Source of the DNA: Guillardia theta CCMP2712
Lineage: Eukaryota > Cryptophyceae > Pyrenomonadales > Geminigeraceae
Assembly: GCF_000315625.1 (NCBI RefSeq)
Contig: NW_005434485.1
Span: 1-54,818 of the forward strand
Reading direction: 5' to 3'
Length of the DNA: 54,818 bases
Positions 9,747 through 17,983 of this stretch are shown piece by piece. The first letter of the stretch is position 1. Each line of letters begins with the position of its first letter. A program made the translations under genes and the position numbers. The notes below the pieces were generated by a model, which saw nothing but the letters and a program-made list of their open reading frames with translations, was not told where the DNA came from and did no database searches.

Positions 9747-9973
9747 TGTTAGGGGTTACGTAAGCGGTTACGAATACTTCAGTCAACTAGCTGTCTTATC
9801 CGGTCGGTTTGGTTGGTTTGGTAGGTTTTGGTCGAATAAAATGGATCCGAACTTTCTATACGTTCAGTGAGCGCGATTGTGATGAGGTTCCTGTTTGCTT
9901 GTTAACGCAAGTTATCAAGTTGGTTCAAGTTCACAGAGTCAAAGCACATCATCAGGATTGTCAATTCTTAACA
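9747..9973 (+). repeat. 3' LTR
   Basis: This runs from TGTTAGGGG to TTCTTAACA. Its first 44 bp match the 5' end of the element at 8367-8410. It contains GGTTTGGTTGGTTTGGTAGG direct repeats near 9806. Confidence 0.75.
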
Positions 9974-10946
9974 CCCGCTCTCCGCTTGCTTCCTCCATGC
10001 CCGCGTCTTGGTCAAGTGGCTGAAGCCAGCTGTGACTCTCGCCCAAGCCCATGACATCGCCCCACGCCGCCTCGTCCGCCCAGTACTCAGCTCCCTCCAG
10101 CAGACAACCCAGCGTCTCTTCCTCCTCCACCTGCCGTGGCTGTTTCGACATCCATCGCGAGCTCGCTCTACCCGACCTCTGGACTCCTCCCCTCGGTGGC
10201 TCGGAGCAGGTCTGCGCTGCTCTGGCACATCGAGAGCATGGCCGGCTGTCGTCGCACCCCACCTTGGACAGGCGGCATCGCAAGCAAGCTCGCCCCACCT
10301 GCTTCCTCCTTGGTCGCCACAGCGACGCGTCCTCCGGAGGCCCCTCGGCTCCGTATCCCGGCAGGGGCGCGGGGCTCCCCTCCCAACGGGCCATGACAGA
10401 TATGGCGGTGATGCCTCCCAGACAGTCTCTGCAGGCGTGCAGGAGGTTTCTGACCCCGCAATGGGAGCACGGCCTGCCCTTGCTGCACCTGATCTTGCGC
10501 CGCCGGCAGCCCTCGCACGACCGTTGCTTCTCCCCGCAGACCATGGCAGAAGACCCTCGTCGCAGATCCTCTACACTCTTGGAGCCGTAGGCAAGGCACG
10601 TGCTGCCGCAGCCTTGACGCTGGCAGCGCGTGCAAGGGCGGGTGTCGTCGCACTTGAGCTTGCCGATCTTGCATCGGAGGTCATCCCTGATGGTCCAGGA
10701 GCTGGTTTCTCTCCATCCCCACGCGGAGGCTGACTGTCATGGCAAGGGCATAAGGCCCTGACTCTAGCTCTAGTGGTGTCGGGCAGATGCAGTCACTCGC
10801 CTTCAATGAGATTGTAAATGAGAGGGTTTATCATGTACCCTTCCGACTTCCTAGTCTAGTCTCACCACCCTACAAACTACCGTAGACGATGACAGCGCCG
10901 GGACCCATGCCCGGCTACCCGAGCTCAGCGTCCAGCCCAGCGAGCA

Positions 10947-11705
10947 TCAAGCTCCCTCCTCTGACAGTAGCAGCATCGAGTAAACGTCGTCCAGCTCCCC
11001 GTCCTCCTGTGACTTGAGATGGGCCCGCTCTCCGCTTGCTTCCTCCATGCCCGCGTCTTGGTCAAGTGGCTGAAGCCAGCTGTGACTCTCGCCCAAGCCC
11101 ATGACATCGCCCCACGCCGCCTCGTCCGCCCAGTACTCAGCTCCCTCCAGCAGACAACCCAGCGTCTCTTCCTCCTCCACCTGCCGTGGCTGTTTCGACA
11201 TCCATCGCGAGCTCGCTCTGCCCGACCTCTGGACTCCTCCCCTCGGTGGCTCGGAGCAGGTCTGCGCTGCTCTGGCACATCGAGAGCATGGCCGGCTGTC
11301 GTCGCACCCCACCTTGGACAGGCGGCATCGCAAGCAAGCTCGCTTGGCGGTGATGCCTCCCAGACAGTCTCTGCAGGCGTGCAGGAGGTTTCTGACCCCG
11401 CAATGGGAGCACGGCCTGCCCTTGCTGCACCTGATCTTGCGCCGCCGGCAGCCCTCGCACGACCGTTGCTTCTCCCCGCAGACCATGGCAGAAGACCCTC
11501 GTCGCAGATCCTCTACACTCTTGGAGCCGTAGGCAAGGCACGTGCTGCCGCAGCCTTGACGCTGGCAGCGCGTGCCAGGGCGGGTGTCGTCGCACTTGAG
11601 CTTGCCGATCTTGCATCGGAGACATGCGGCCAGGGCGCGAGGCGGGGCAGGTCTGCTGACAGGAGGCCAAGCGGGGAGGGAGGAGGTCAGGGGCAAGAAG
11701 GGCAT
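10947..11705 (-). CDS. Zn2Cys6 protein, long-unit copy 6 with in-frame linker deletion
   Basis: From the ATG at 11705, equivalent to the start used for copies 2 and 4, the frame gives 252 residues. Relative to copy 4 it lacks a net 108 bp (109 deleted, 1 added). This removes the 37-residue linker between clusters 2 and 3 and leaves a single Lys in its place, with the frame kept. Clusters 2 and 3 are intact and now almost adjacent. In cluster 1 the fourth cysteine is Gly (DDTRPGTRC), so that cluster cannot bind zinc normally. The frame is open upstream to 12320, because a second deletion of roughly 220 bp joins it to the 152-codon frame. That gives a 457-codon chimera, probably fortuitous. The tail has the GELD insertion. 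Confidence 0.5.
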   Translation of the reverse strand: MPFLPLTSSLPAWPPVSRPAPPRALAACLRCKIGKLKCDDTRPGTRCQRQGCGSTCLAYGSKSVEDLRRGSSAMVCGEKQRSCEGCRRRKIRCSKGRPCSHCGVRNLLHACRDCLGGITAKRACLRCRLSKVGCDDSRPCSRCARAAQTCSEPPRGGVQRSGRASSRWMSKQPRQVEEEETLGCLLEGAEYWADEAAWGDVMGLGESHSWLQPLDQDAGMEEASGERAHLKSQEDGELDDVYSMLLLSEEGA

Positions 11706-11911
11706 CTGCGGGAAGCCTCCTTGAGAGGAGGACATGCCAGTGGAGGGATGAATATGCGCTTGGGGTTGCAGTGATGAGCGTAGAGATGGTGTTCCGTTTA
11801 CTGGCAAACCGCATCTGTTCGGAGGCGGTAGCACAAGATATCCGGTATTGCTCGGATTGAGCCGATGCTGACACGGTCCAATCGGAGTTACGGAGCTTGT
11901 AACTAGCAAGA

Positions 11912-12320
11912 AAAATGCAGCGAGGCATCGAGGTGATCCCGGCTGCATTCGCAGAGCAGCTGCAGGACCTCGAGTACGAGGATGACTAGCACGCACTCGT
12001 GCGACACCTATCATTGTATGCACCACGCAGGGGCCGTCGACGACGTTTCTGACGATGCTGCACAGCAGGCTCCTGTGTTGAACAACCAGCTGTGCATTTC
12101 TTGAGCTCGAAGCACAGTTCGATGATAGGCTGCAAGCTTTCGCCACCACGCTGAAGAATACGTCCCGTACAGGAGTGTACGCTCTGTACTTGTCGTTACT
12201 TTCATGCGTCTGCGTTGGACAGCGCCAGGCTCCATCGTCGCACAATCCGACATTGTCATGCTTTTCTCGGAGTGCCGTACAGTCGAGTCTTCTGTCAGCC
12301 CTGGTACTTTTGCAAGCCAT
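11912..12320 (-). other. 152-codon frame, third copy, joined to the zinc-protein frame
   Basis: The ATG at 12320 matches the other copies. The last residues are lost in the deletion that removes the promoter-like spacer of the unit, so the frame runs on into copy 6. If translated, the product would be a fusion. If the spacer is the promoter of the zinc gene, copy 6 has lost it. Confidence 0.4.
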
Positions 12321-12502
12321 GTGAGGGTGGCGGTTTACCGCCGAGCGTGCGGGGCTCTGCTTAACCGATCATCATCGAAGATGGTCCAGGAGCTGGTTTC
12401 CCTCCATCCCCACGCGGAGGCTGACTGTCATGGCAAGGGCATAAGGCGTCTGACTTACCGTAGACGATGACAGCGCCGGGACCCATGCCAGGCTACCCGA
12501 GC

Positions 12503-13282
12503 TCAGCGTCCAGCCCAGCGAGCATCAAGCTCCCTCCTCTGACAGTAGCAGCATCGAGTAAACGTCGTCCAGCTCCCCGTCCTCCTGTGACTTGAGATGG
12601 GCCCGCTCTCCGCTTGCTTCCTCCATGCCCGCGTCTTGGTCAAGTGGCTGAAGCCAGCTGTGACTCTCGCCCAAGCCCATGACATCGCCCCACGCCGCCT
12701 CGTCCGCCCAGTACTCAGCTCCCTCCAGCAGACAACCCAGCGTCTCTTCCTCCTCCACCTGCCGTGGCTGTTTCGACATCCATCGCGAGCTCGCTCTACC
12801 CGACCTCTGGACTCCTCCCCTCGGTGGCTCGGAGCAGGTCTGCGCTGCTCTGGCACATCGAGAGCATGGCCGGCTGTCGTCGCACCCCACCTTGGACAGG
12901 CGGCATCGCAAGCAAGCTCGCCCCACCTGCTGCCTCCCAGACAGTCTCTGCAGGCGTGCAGGAGGTTTCTGACCCCGCAATGGGAGCACGGCCTGCCCTT
13001 GCTGCACCTGATCTTGCGCCGCCGGCAGCCCTCGCACGACCGTTGCTTCTCCCCGCAGACCATGGCAGAAGACCCTCGTCGCAGATCCTCTACACTCTTG
13101 GAGCCGTAGGCAAGGCACGTGCTGCCGCAGCCTTGACGCTGGCAGCGCGTGCAAGGGCGGGTGTCGTCGCACTTGAGCTTGCCGATCTTGCATCGGAGAC
13201 ATGCGGCCAGGGCGCGAGGCGGGGCAGGTCTGCTGACAGGAGGCCAAGCGGGGAGGGAGGAGGTCAGGGGCAAGAAGGGCAT
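12503..13282 (-). pseudogene. Zn2Cys6 protein, long-unit copy 7, frameshifted
   Basis: The ATG at 13282 is conserved, and clusters 1 and 2 read in frame. A 109-bp deletion of the linker, equivalent to 6788-6896 of copy 4, then shifts the frame, so cluster 3 and the acidic tail lie in the frame ending at 12525. The shifted product ends in an Arg/Trp-rich tail at 12503. The deletion has the same length as the one in copy 6 but is offset by 10 bp and lacks the compensating base. Confidence 0.75.
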
Positions 13283-13656
13283 CTGCGGGAAGCCTCCTTG
13301 AGAGGAGGACATGCCAGTGGAGGGATGAATATGCGCTTGGGGTTGCAGTGATGAGCGTAGAGATGGTGTTCCGTTTACTGGCAAACCGCATCTGTTCGGA
13401 GGCGGTAGCACAAGATATCCGGTATTGCTCGGATTGAGCCGATGCTGACACGGTCCAATCGGAGTTACGGAGCAACAAACCTGACTGGCAGGTCTGGTAC
13501 CTCTGCAAGCCCTTTCTGCCAGCAACCCCCTCCCCCTTCCTAGCGTGTGACCCACCACCCTCCACCCCCTTCCTCGGATGGAGCCGATGCTGACGGTTGA
13601 TAAATCCGTTGAACGTTCTTGTCTCCTCGATACTCAAGGGGCAACACTTATAAATG

Positions 13657-14115
13657 TCAATGATATAAAAATAGAATCTTCATGACTTTTTTTGTAACTA
13701 GCAAGAAAAATGCAGCGAGGCATCGAGGTGATCCCGGCTGCATTCGCAGAGCAGCTGCAGGACCTCGAGTACGAGGATGACTAGCACGCACTCGTGCGAC
13801 ACCTATCATTGTATGCACCACGCAGGGGCCGTCGACGACGTTTCTGACGATGCTGCACAGCAGGCTCCTGTGTTGAACAACCAGCTGTGCATTTCTTGAG
13901 CTCGAAGCACAGTTCGATGATAGGCTGCAAGCTTTCGCCACCACGCTGAAGAATACGTCCCGTACAGGAGTGTACGCTCTGTACTTGTCGTTACTTTCAT
14001 GCGTCTGCGTTGGACAGCGCCAGGCTCCATCGTCGCACAATCCGACATTGTCATGCTTTTCTCGGAGTGCCGTACAGTCGAGTCTTCTGTCAGCCCTGGT
14101 ACTTTTGCAAGCCAT
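13657..14115 (-). CDS. 152-codon open frame, fourth copy
   Basis: The ATG and stop are conserved relative to 4771-5229. Upstream the frame is continuous with a scrambled junction (14116-14541) made of a second partial copy of the same spacer and a zinc-protein tail. No function is recognised. Confidence 0.25.
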   Translation of the reverse strand: MACKSTRADRRLDCTALREKHDNVGLCDDGAWRCPTQTHESNDKYRAYTPVRDVFFSVVAKACSLSSNCASSSRNAQLVVQHRSLLCSIVRNVVDGPCVVHTMIGVARVRASHPRTRGPAAALRMQPGSPRCLAAFFLLVTKKVMKILFLYH

Positions 14116-14319
14116 GTGAGGGTGGTGGTCACAGCAGGCTCCTGTATTGAACAACCAGCTGTGCATTTCTTGAGTTCGAAGCACAGTTCGATGATAGGCT
14201 GCAAGCTTTCGCCACCACGCTGGAGAATACGTCCCGTACAGGAGTGTACGCTCTGTACTTGTCGTTACTTTCATGCGTCTGCGTTGGACAGCGCCAGGCT
14301 CACCAGGCGGACGCTCCCC

Positions 14320-15045
14320 GTCCTCCTGTGACTTGAGATGGGCCCGCTCTCCGCTTGCTTCCTCCATGCCCGCGTCTTGGTCAAGTGGCTGAAGCCAGCT
14401 GTGACTCTCGCCCAAGCCCATGACATCGTCCCACGCCGCCTCGTCCGCCCAGTACTCAGCTCCCTGTCTCGGCCTTCTGCTTCTTGGCTTCCTCCATCTG
14501 CTGCATAAACCATTCAGGTCTGCCAGCAAGGTGCTTTCCACATGATAGCCTTATTATGAGTCCTGATTTGTCTTCTTGCCTTCGGTGGCGGTGTATGTCT
14601 CGAAATTCTGCTTTTTGGCTTCCTCCATCTGTTGCATCGTGAAACCATGCTCTACACTCCGAGTCTCTTCAAACGCCGCGGCTTCTGAGCGATAGCGTCG
14701 GGTTCCGGGCATCCCCCCTCAGCTCTGCCAAGCATGAGCTGTCCTACTTGACACTACTATTATGAAAACGCTTCATGAAGCTCTCTTGGCCTAACTGTAG
14801 CTCACCATACTTAGAAAGCTGGCCAGTCAGTGTTTGAACTATACCAAGCAGCGTCGAGAAGGGGCCTGGTGCGTCGGGGTCGGAAGGATTTAGGGTAGGC
14901 GAAAGCTGTTTGAACTATACAAAACGTTTGCTTGCAGCTTCCTTCGCGCCCTCCGGGCGGCTTCCCCTATCGTAGTACACTGGGCCTGGCGCGCAACCAT
15001 GGTGCCTGAAATACCCGGCGCTCCTAAACCCTACAAACTAGTTGA
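14320..15045 (-). pseudogene. Zinc-protein tail fused to decayed copy of the 715-residue gene
   Basis: 14320-14465 is the acidic-tail part of an eighth zinc protein. It breaks off inside the tail and joins fragments of the gene at 138-2285. 14466-14520 and 14585-14645 both resemble about 1950-2010. 14530-14570 resembles about 1790-1830. 14688-14820 resembles about 2090-2300, including the region of the start codon. 14890-15040 resembles the 5' flank at 2296-2410. Order and orientation are partly scrambled, and many indels are present. It is a dead copy that marks the far edge of the array. Confidence 0.7.
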
Positions 15046-15759
15046 GTTTATTAGAATGCTCACCTTGCCCTATCTTTTAGGCTAAGAGGGATCTCGTGCT
15101 ATACCCTAAAGCCTAGTATTAGTAGTAGCAGTTTAGTTCATTGCTAGGTAGGATTTCGGCTCAATGGGTGAACTGGTCGAGACAAGACGGATCCAGAGGA
15201 ACAGAATCAAATGGCAAAGCAACAACGCTTCTTCTTGCTGTTTGCAGCCGCTGAGAATTTTTCTCTACCCCCAAAAGTGCATCAGAGAACCTGCTCGCAA
15301 GCAGTTTTGTTGACATGAGCATTCGTAACAGGATGACAAGCCTGGCACTTAAAACAATTACATTCATGGTGAGAAGCCTCACCACTGCACATGGGTGAAA
15401 GGGGCACGGCGCGGGCAGGGGAATGACAGTGAGGAGACTCAGCTCGATCCAGACTGCGAAGGCAAGGCTACACGGCAAGTGACTAATCTCATGACGTCGT
15501 TGAGCTGATAGTGGGACAAGATTGGACCTCAATGCATCTCAAGCTGATTGTTCGGACAAGTCGGACTTCAGCATTTTATTCATGATCCTACAAGCCCAGC
15601 TGCGAGTAAACTTCTTTCGGAAACTCAAACGAGTCGGAGGCTTCGCTGTCTCAACTTCAAACCACGGACTTGGCTACCACAACTTTCATCACGCTGCAAG
15701 ATAACGTGTAAGACATCAGTCAAAGAATCGTAAAGCATGACATAATCTACAAATATTGC
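15046..15759. other. Intergenic, no supported gene
   Basis: A minus-strand open frame of 123 codons (15161-15532) shows no recognisable motif and may be chance. There are no clear splice-linked exons. The region separates the array from the pyruvate kinase gene. Confidence 0.4.
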
Positions 15760-17983
15760 TCAACATCCTCGAGCCGTCACTGCTGCTTGGAATACACACC
15801 TTGTGGACCCTGGGGAGCTGTGATTGTCGCCATGCGAGCAAACGCAGATATCACCCTGGAAGAAGCAGTCAAGCTGAAGAGGAGGAAAGCAGTTAGTCAC
15901 CTCGGATATCACTCCTTCCTTGATGAGCTTCGAGCAATTATGCGCCAGAATCTGCTCCGAGCCTATCATGGAGCCAACCACACGGGGATACACGCCTCGA
16001 GACAAGCAGAGCTGTCTGGCAGTCTGCTGCTGTATCAGAAAAATTCTCGCAACCTCTGCGACTTCACCTGCTCCGAGGGAGTGATGGTAAAGCACGGCAT
16101 TGAGGGCTTGTACTTGGCGACCGCACGGGCTGTGGCTCCGGTGTGAGAGAGAGCCATGAGAATGGCCGCCTGCGAGCATGTCAGATCAGAGAAAGCAGGA
16201 GACACGCTGGCAACATCGATGTCCAGGGCTGTCTTGACAACCGAGGAAGCCACGGATTCCTGCGCACCCATAAGATTGAGAACCAACGAGGTAGAGAAAG
16301 AGGCAAGGGAACACAAACGGAGAAGTGCCTAGTAACCTGCACAGCATTGGGACGGTCCTTGAATTGCGGATGCTCCAAGGTGCAAGTTCGCATTCTCAGG
16401 TACTCCTGCTTGAAAGTCAGTATTGCTTGCATGCCTCATACAGCTGAAATTTCCTGAACATAGTCCAGGGAAGATTCAGCAGTGCGGCAGATCTCCGCCA
16501 TCATCTTCACACATTCCACAGGCCACTATTCCAAACAGCGTCAGATGCCAAACGTCTCTCAATCCTCTCTATTCCTCACCTTCCCCTTTGCCGTCTCCCC
16601 TGAGAGCATGACACAATCTGTTCCCTGCTCCATCATTAGGCAATGACAGCGCCAAAATTGTAGAACAAATTCCTCTTCACCATACCTGAACAACGGCGTT
16701 GGCAACGTCGGTGACCTGATTGCAAAAGATGAGATATGAGGTAATCAGGCACAAGACAGCAATACCTCGGCTCTTGTAGGGCGAGGATTGACAATCATAC
16801 TCTCAAGCATCTGAACGTACAAGAGTTTAAGCAACGCGTATAGATTGAACAAGATAGTGAGTGGATCCAACCTGAGTTGCCGTGATGACTGGCTTTCCCG
16901 CGTGATTGCACTTGTCAATGATCATCTTCTGAGCAAGATACACCTGCAGATAAATAGAGCTAGTCACTACTCTAACCAAGCAATCTGTGAAGCCTCGAGG
17001 ATACAAAACAACATGTAAAGAATCTTCCTCAGCACAGTTTTGCATCACATATGTCAGACAAACTGTGAAAATAAGATTCGGCATCAAGGGAAGTAGGTAA
17101 ACCAGTGATTTAGTGATGATCGCATATCACCTTCTGGATTGGGATCTCAATACCAAGATCACCACGAGCAACCATGATTCCATCAGAGACGGCAAGAATC
17201 TCTGTTTGAATATGTTGAGTATACAAGGAGAGATAGCAGATGGCTTCTTCTCCTACCGTCGAAGTTGTCCAGACCCTCCTGGGACTCGATCTTAGAGAAG
17301 ATCATAATGTTGCGTCCAGGCAGCCCGAGGACTTTGCGGATGTCACGAACATCATCAGCCTTGCGCACAAAGGAAGCAGCAATGAGGTCAACGCCCTGCT
17401 GTACTCCGAAGATAAGGTCAGACTTGTCCTTCTCCGTGATCGCGGGGAGATCCACAGGAGTGTTGGGAAGGTTAATGCCCTTGGTCTCTCCGAGAGCCAC
17501 CGAGTTGTTCACCTTGCAGACCACATTGGTCCCCTCGATCCTGAGGACGGTGAGAGAGAGCAGCCCGTCGTCGATGCAGATTTCCTTCCCAACGTCCAAC
17601 ACATTGTGAAGGTTCGCATAATCGTGAGCGACCCACGAGGAGTTTCCCTTGTTCTGCACGCCCTGAGGGTCGTCGGGGAAGTACTTGAGGGTGAACTCGG
17701 TCCCCTGCTCCACCTTTGCCTCTCCTCCTTCCAACTTTCCGGAGCGAATCTCGGGTCCCTTTGTGTCCAGCATGATAGCACAGATTCCCTTGACTTCCGA
17801 CATGGCAGAGCGCACATTAGCAATGGTTTGAGCATGGTACTCATGCGATCCATGAGAAAAGTTCATGCGCGCACATCGCATGCCAGCACCGTAGAGTTTC
17901 TTGAGCATGTCGACAGACTGAGTCTGCGGGCCGATAGTGCACACGATCTTTGTGCGAACCCATTCCTTGCTGACCAAAGGCAT
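15760..17983 (-). CDS. PK: Pyruvate kinase, about ten exons
   Basis: This is the cytosolic glycolytic enzyme that makes pyruvate and ATP from phosphoenolpyruvate and ADP. Exon 1 (17257-17983) starts MPLVSKEWVRTKIVCTIGP, without a transit peptide. It carries NFSHG, the MLDTKGPEIRSG segment and the catalytic-lysine region FSKIESQEGLDNFD. Exon 2 (17131-17201) gives SDGIMVARGDLGIEIP, the metal and substrate site. Smaller exons follow: GKPVITATQ (about 16874-16945), MLESMIVNPRPTRAE (about 16770-16815), DVANAVVQ, GTDCVMLSGETAKGK (about 16575-16620) and CRTAESSLDY. The C-terminal allosteric domain has ALSHTGATARAVAKYKPSMP at about 16080-16250, then GVYPRVVGS, ending near 15760. All joins used GT-AG sites and matched family order. 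The region around 16385-16480, linking DY to the next exon, and the final residues are less certain. Confidence 0.92.

Larger units (their letters stand above)
8367..9973 (+). mobile_element. Gag-only LTR retroelement with CCCGC target duplication
   Basis: The element begins TGTTAGG and ends TTAACA, the usual TG...CA ends of an LTR element. It is flanked by the direct repeat CCCGC at 8362-8366 and 9974-9978, a 5-bp target duplication. The 3' LTR is about 227 bp (9747-9973). Its first 44 bp are repeated exactly at the 5' end (8367-8410), after which the 5' copy diverges, so most of the 5' LTR and any primer-binding site is missing. One gag-like frame lies inside. No protease, reverse transcriptase, RNase H or integrase fits in the space, so the element is non-autonomous. 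The internal DNA is clearly more AT-rich than the array. The layout resembles terminal-repeat retrotransposons with only a GAG domain (TR-GAG). Confidence 0.85.
8240..10690 (-). pseudogene. Zn2Cys6 protein, short-unit copy 5, split by an LTR element
   Basis: The C-terminal end of a short-unit zinc protein lies at 8240-8366 and the rest at 9974-10690. The two parts are separated by the retroelement at 8367-9973. Removing the element and one CCCGC restores the usual unit. As it stands, the ATG frame at 10544 reads two intact clusters and most of the acidic tail. It then enters the LTR and stops at 9939, replacing the last 20 or so residues with a peptide encoded by the LTR (VLRIDNPDDVL). As in other short units, the first cluster lacks its first cysteine. 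Confidence 0.8.
2597..14465 (-). repeat. Tandem array of Zn2Cys6-protein units, order S-L-S-L-S-L-L
   Basis: Units start with GACGATGACAGCGCC at 3481, 5372, 6331, 8223, 10885 and 12463; a truncated unit precedes them. Long units measure 1,891 and 1,892 bp. The intact short unit is 1,050 bp (8223-10884 minus the retroelement and its target duplication), and the copy at 5372 is 959 bp because of a 91-bp deletion. Short units end their zinc-protein region with GGTCATCCCTGATGG and then a unique 150-bp spacer. Long units carry the protein's N-terminus, a further open frame of 152 codons and a 130-bp tail. Copies are nearly identical outside indels, so amplification or gene conversion is recent. 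Collapse or expansion by the assembler cannot be excluded. Confidence 0.9.

Noticed and set aside
9658-9870. Plus-strand 70-codon frame across the 3' LTR
   Set aside because: It is short, partly within LTR sequence and without a domain; the same 44 bp are part of the gag leader at the 5' end.
2571-14465. CRISPR-like or phage repeat array
   Set aside because: Units are 1-1.9 kb, protein-coding and eukaryotic in style, with no short repeats and spacers.
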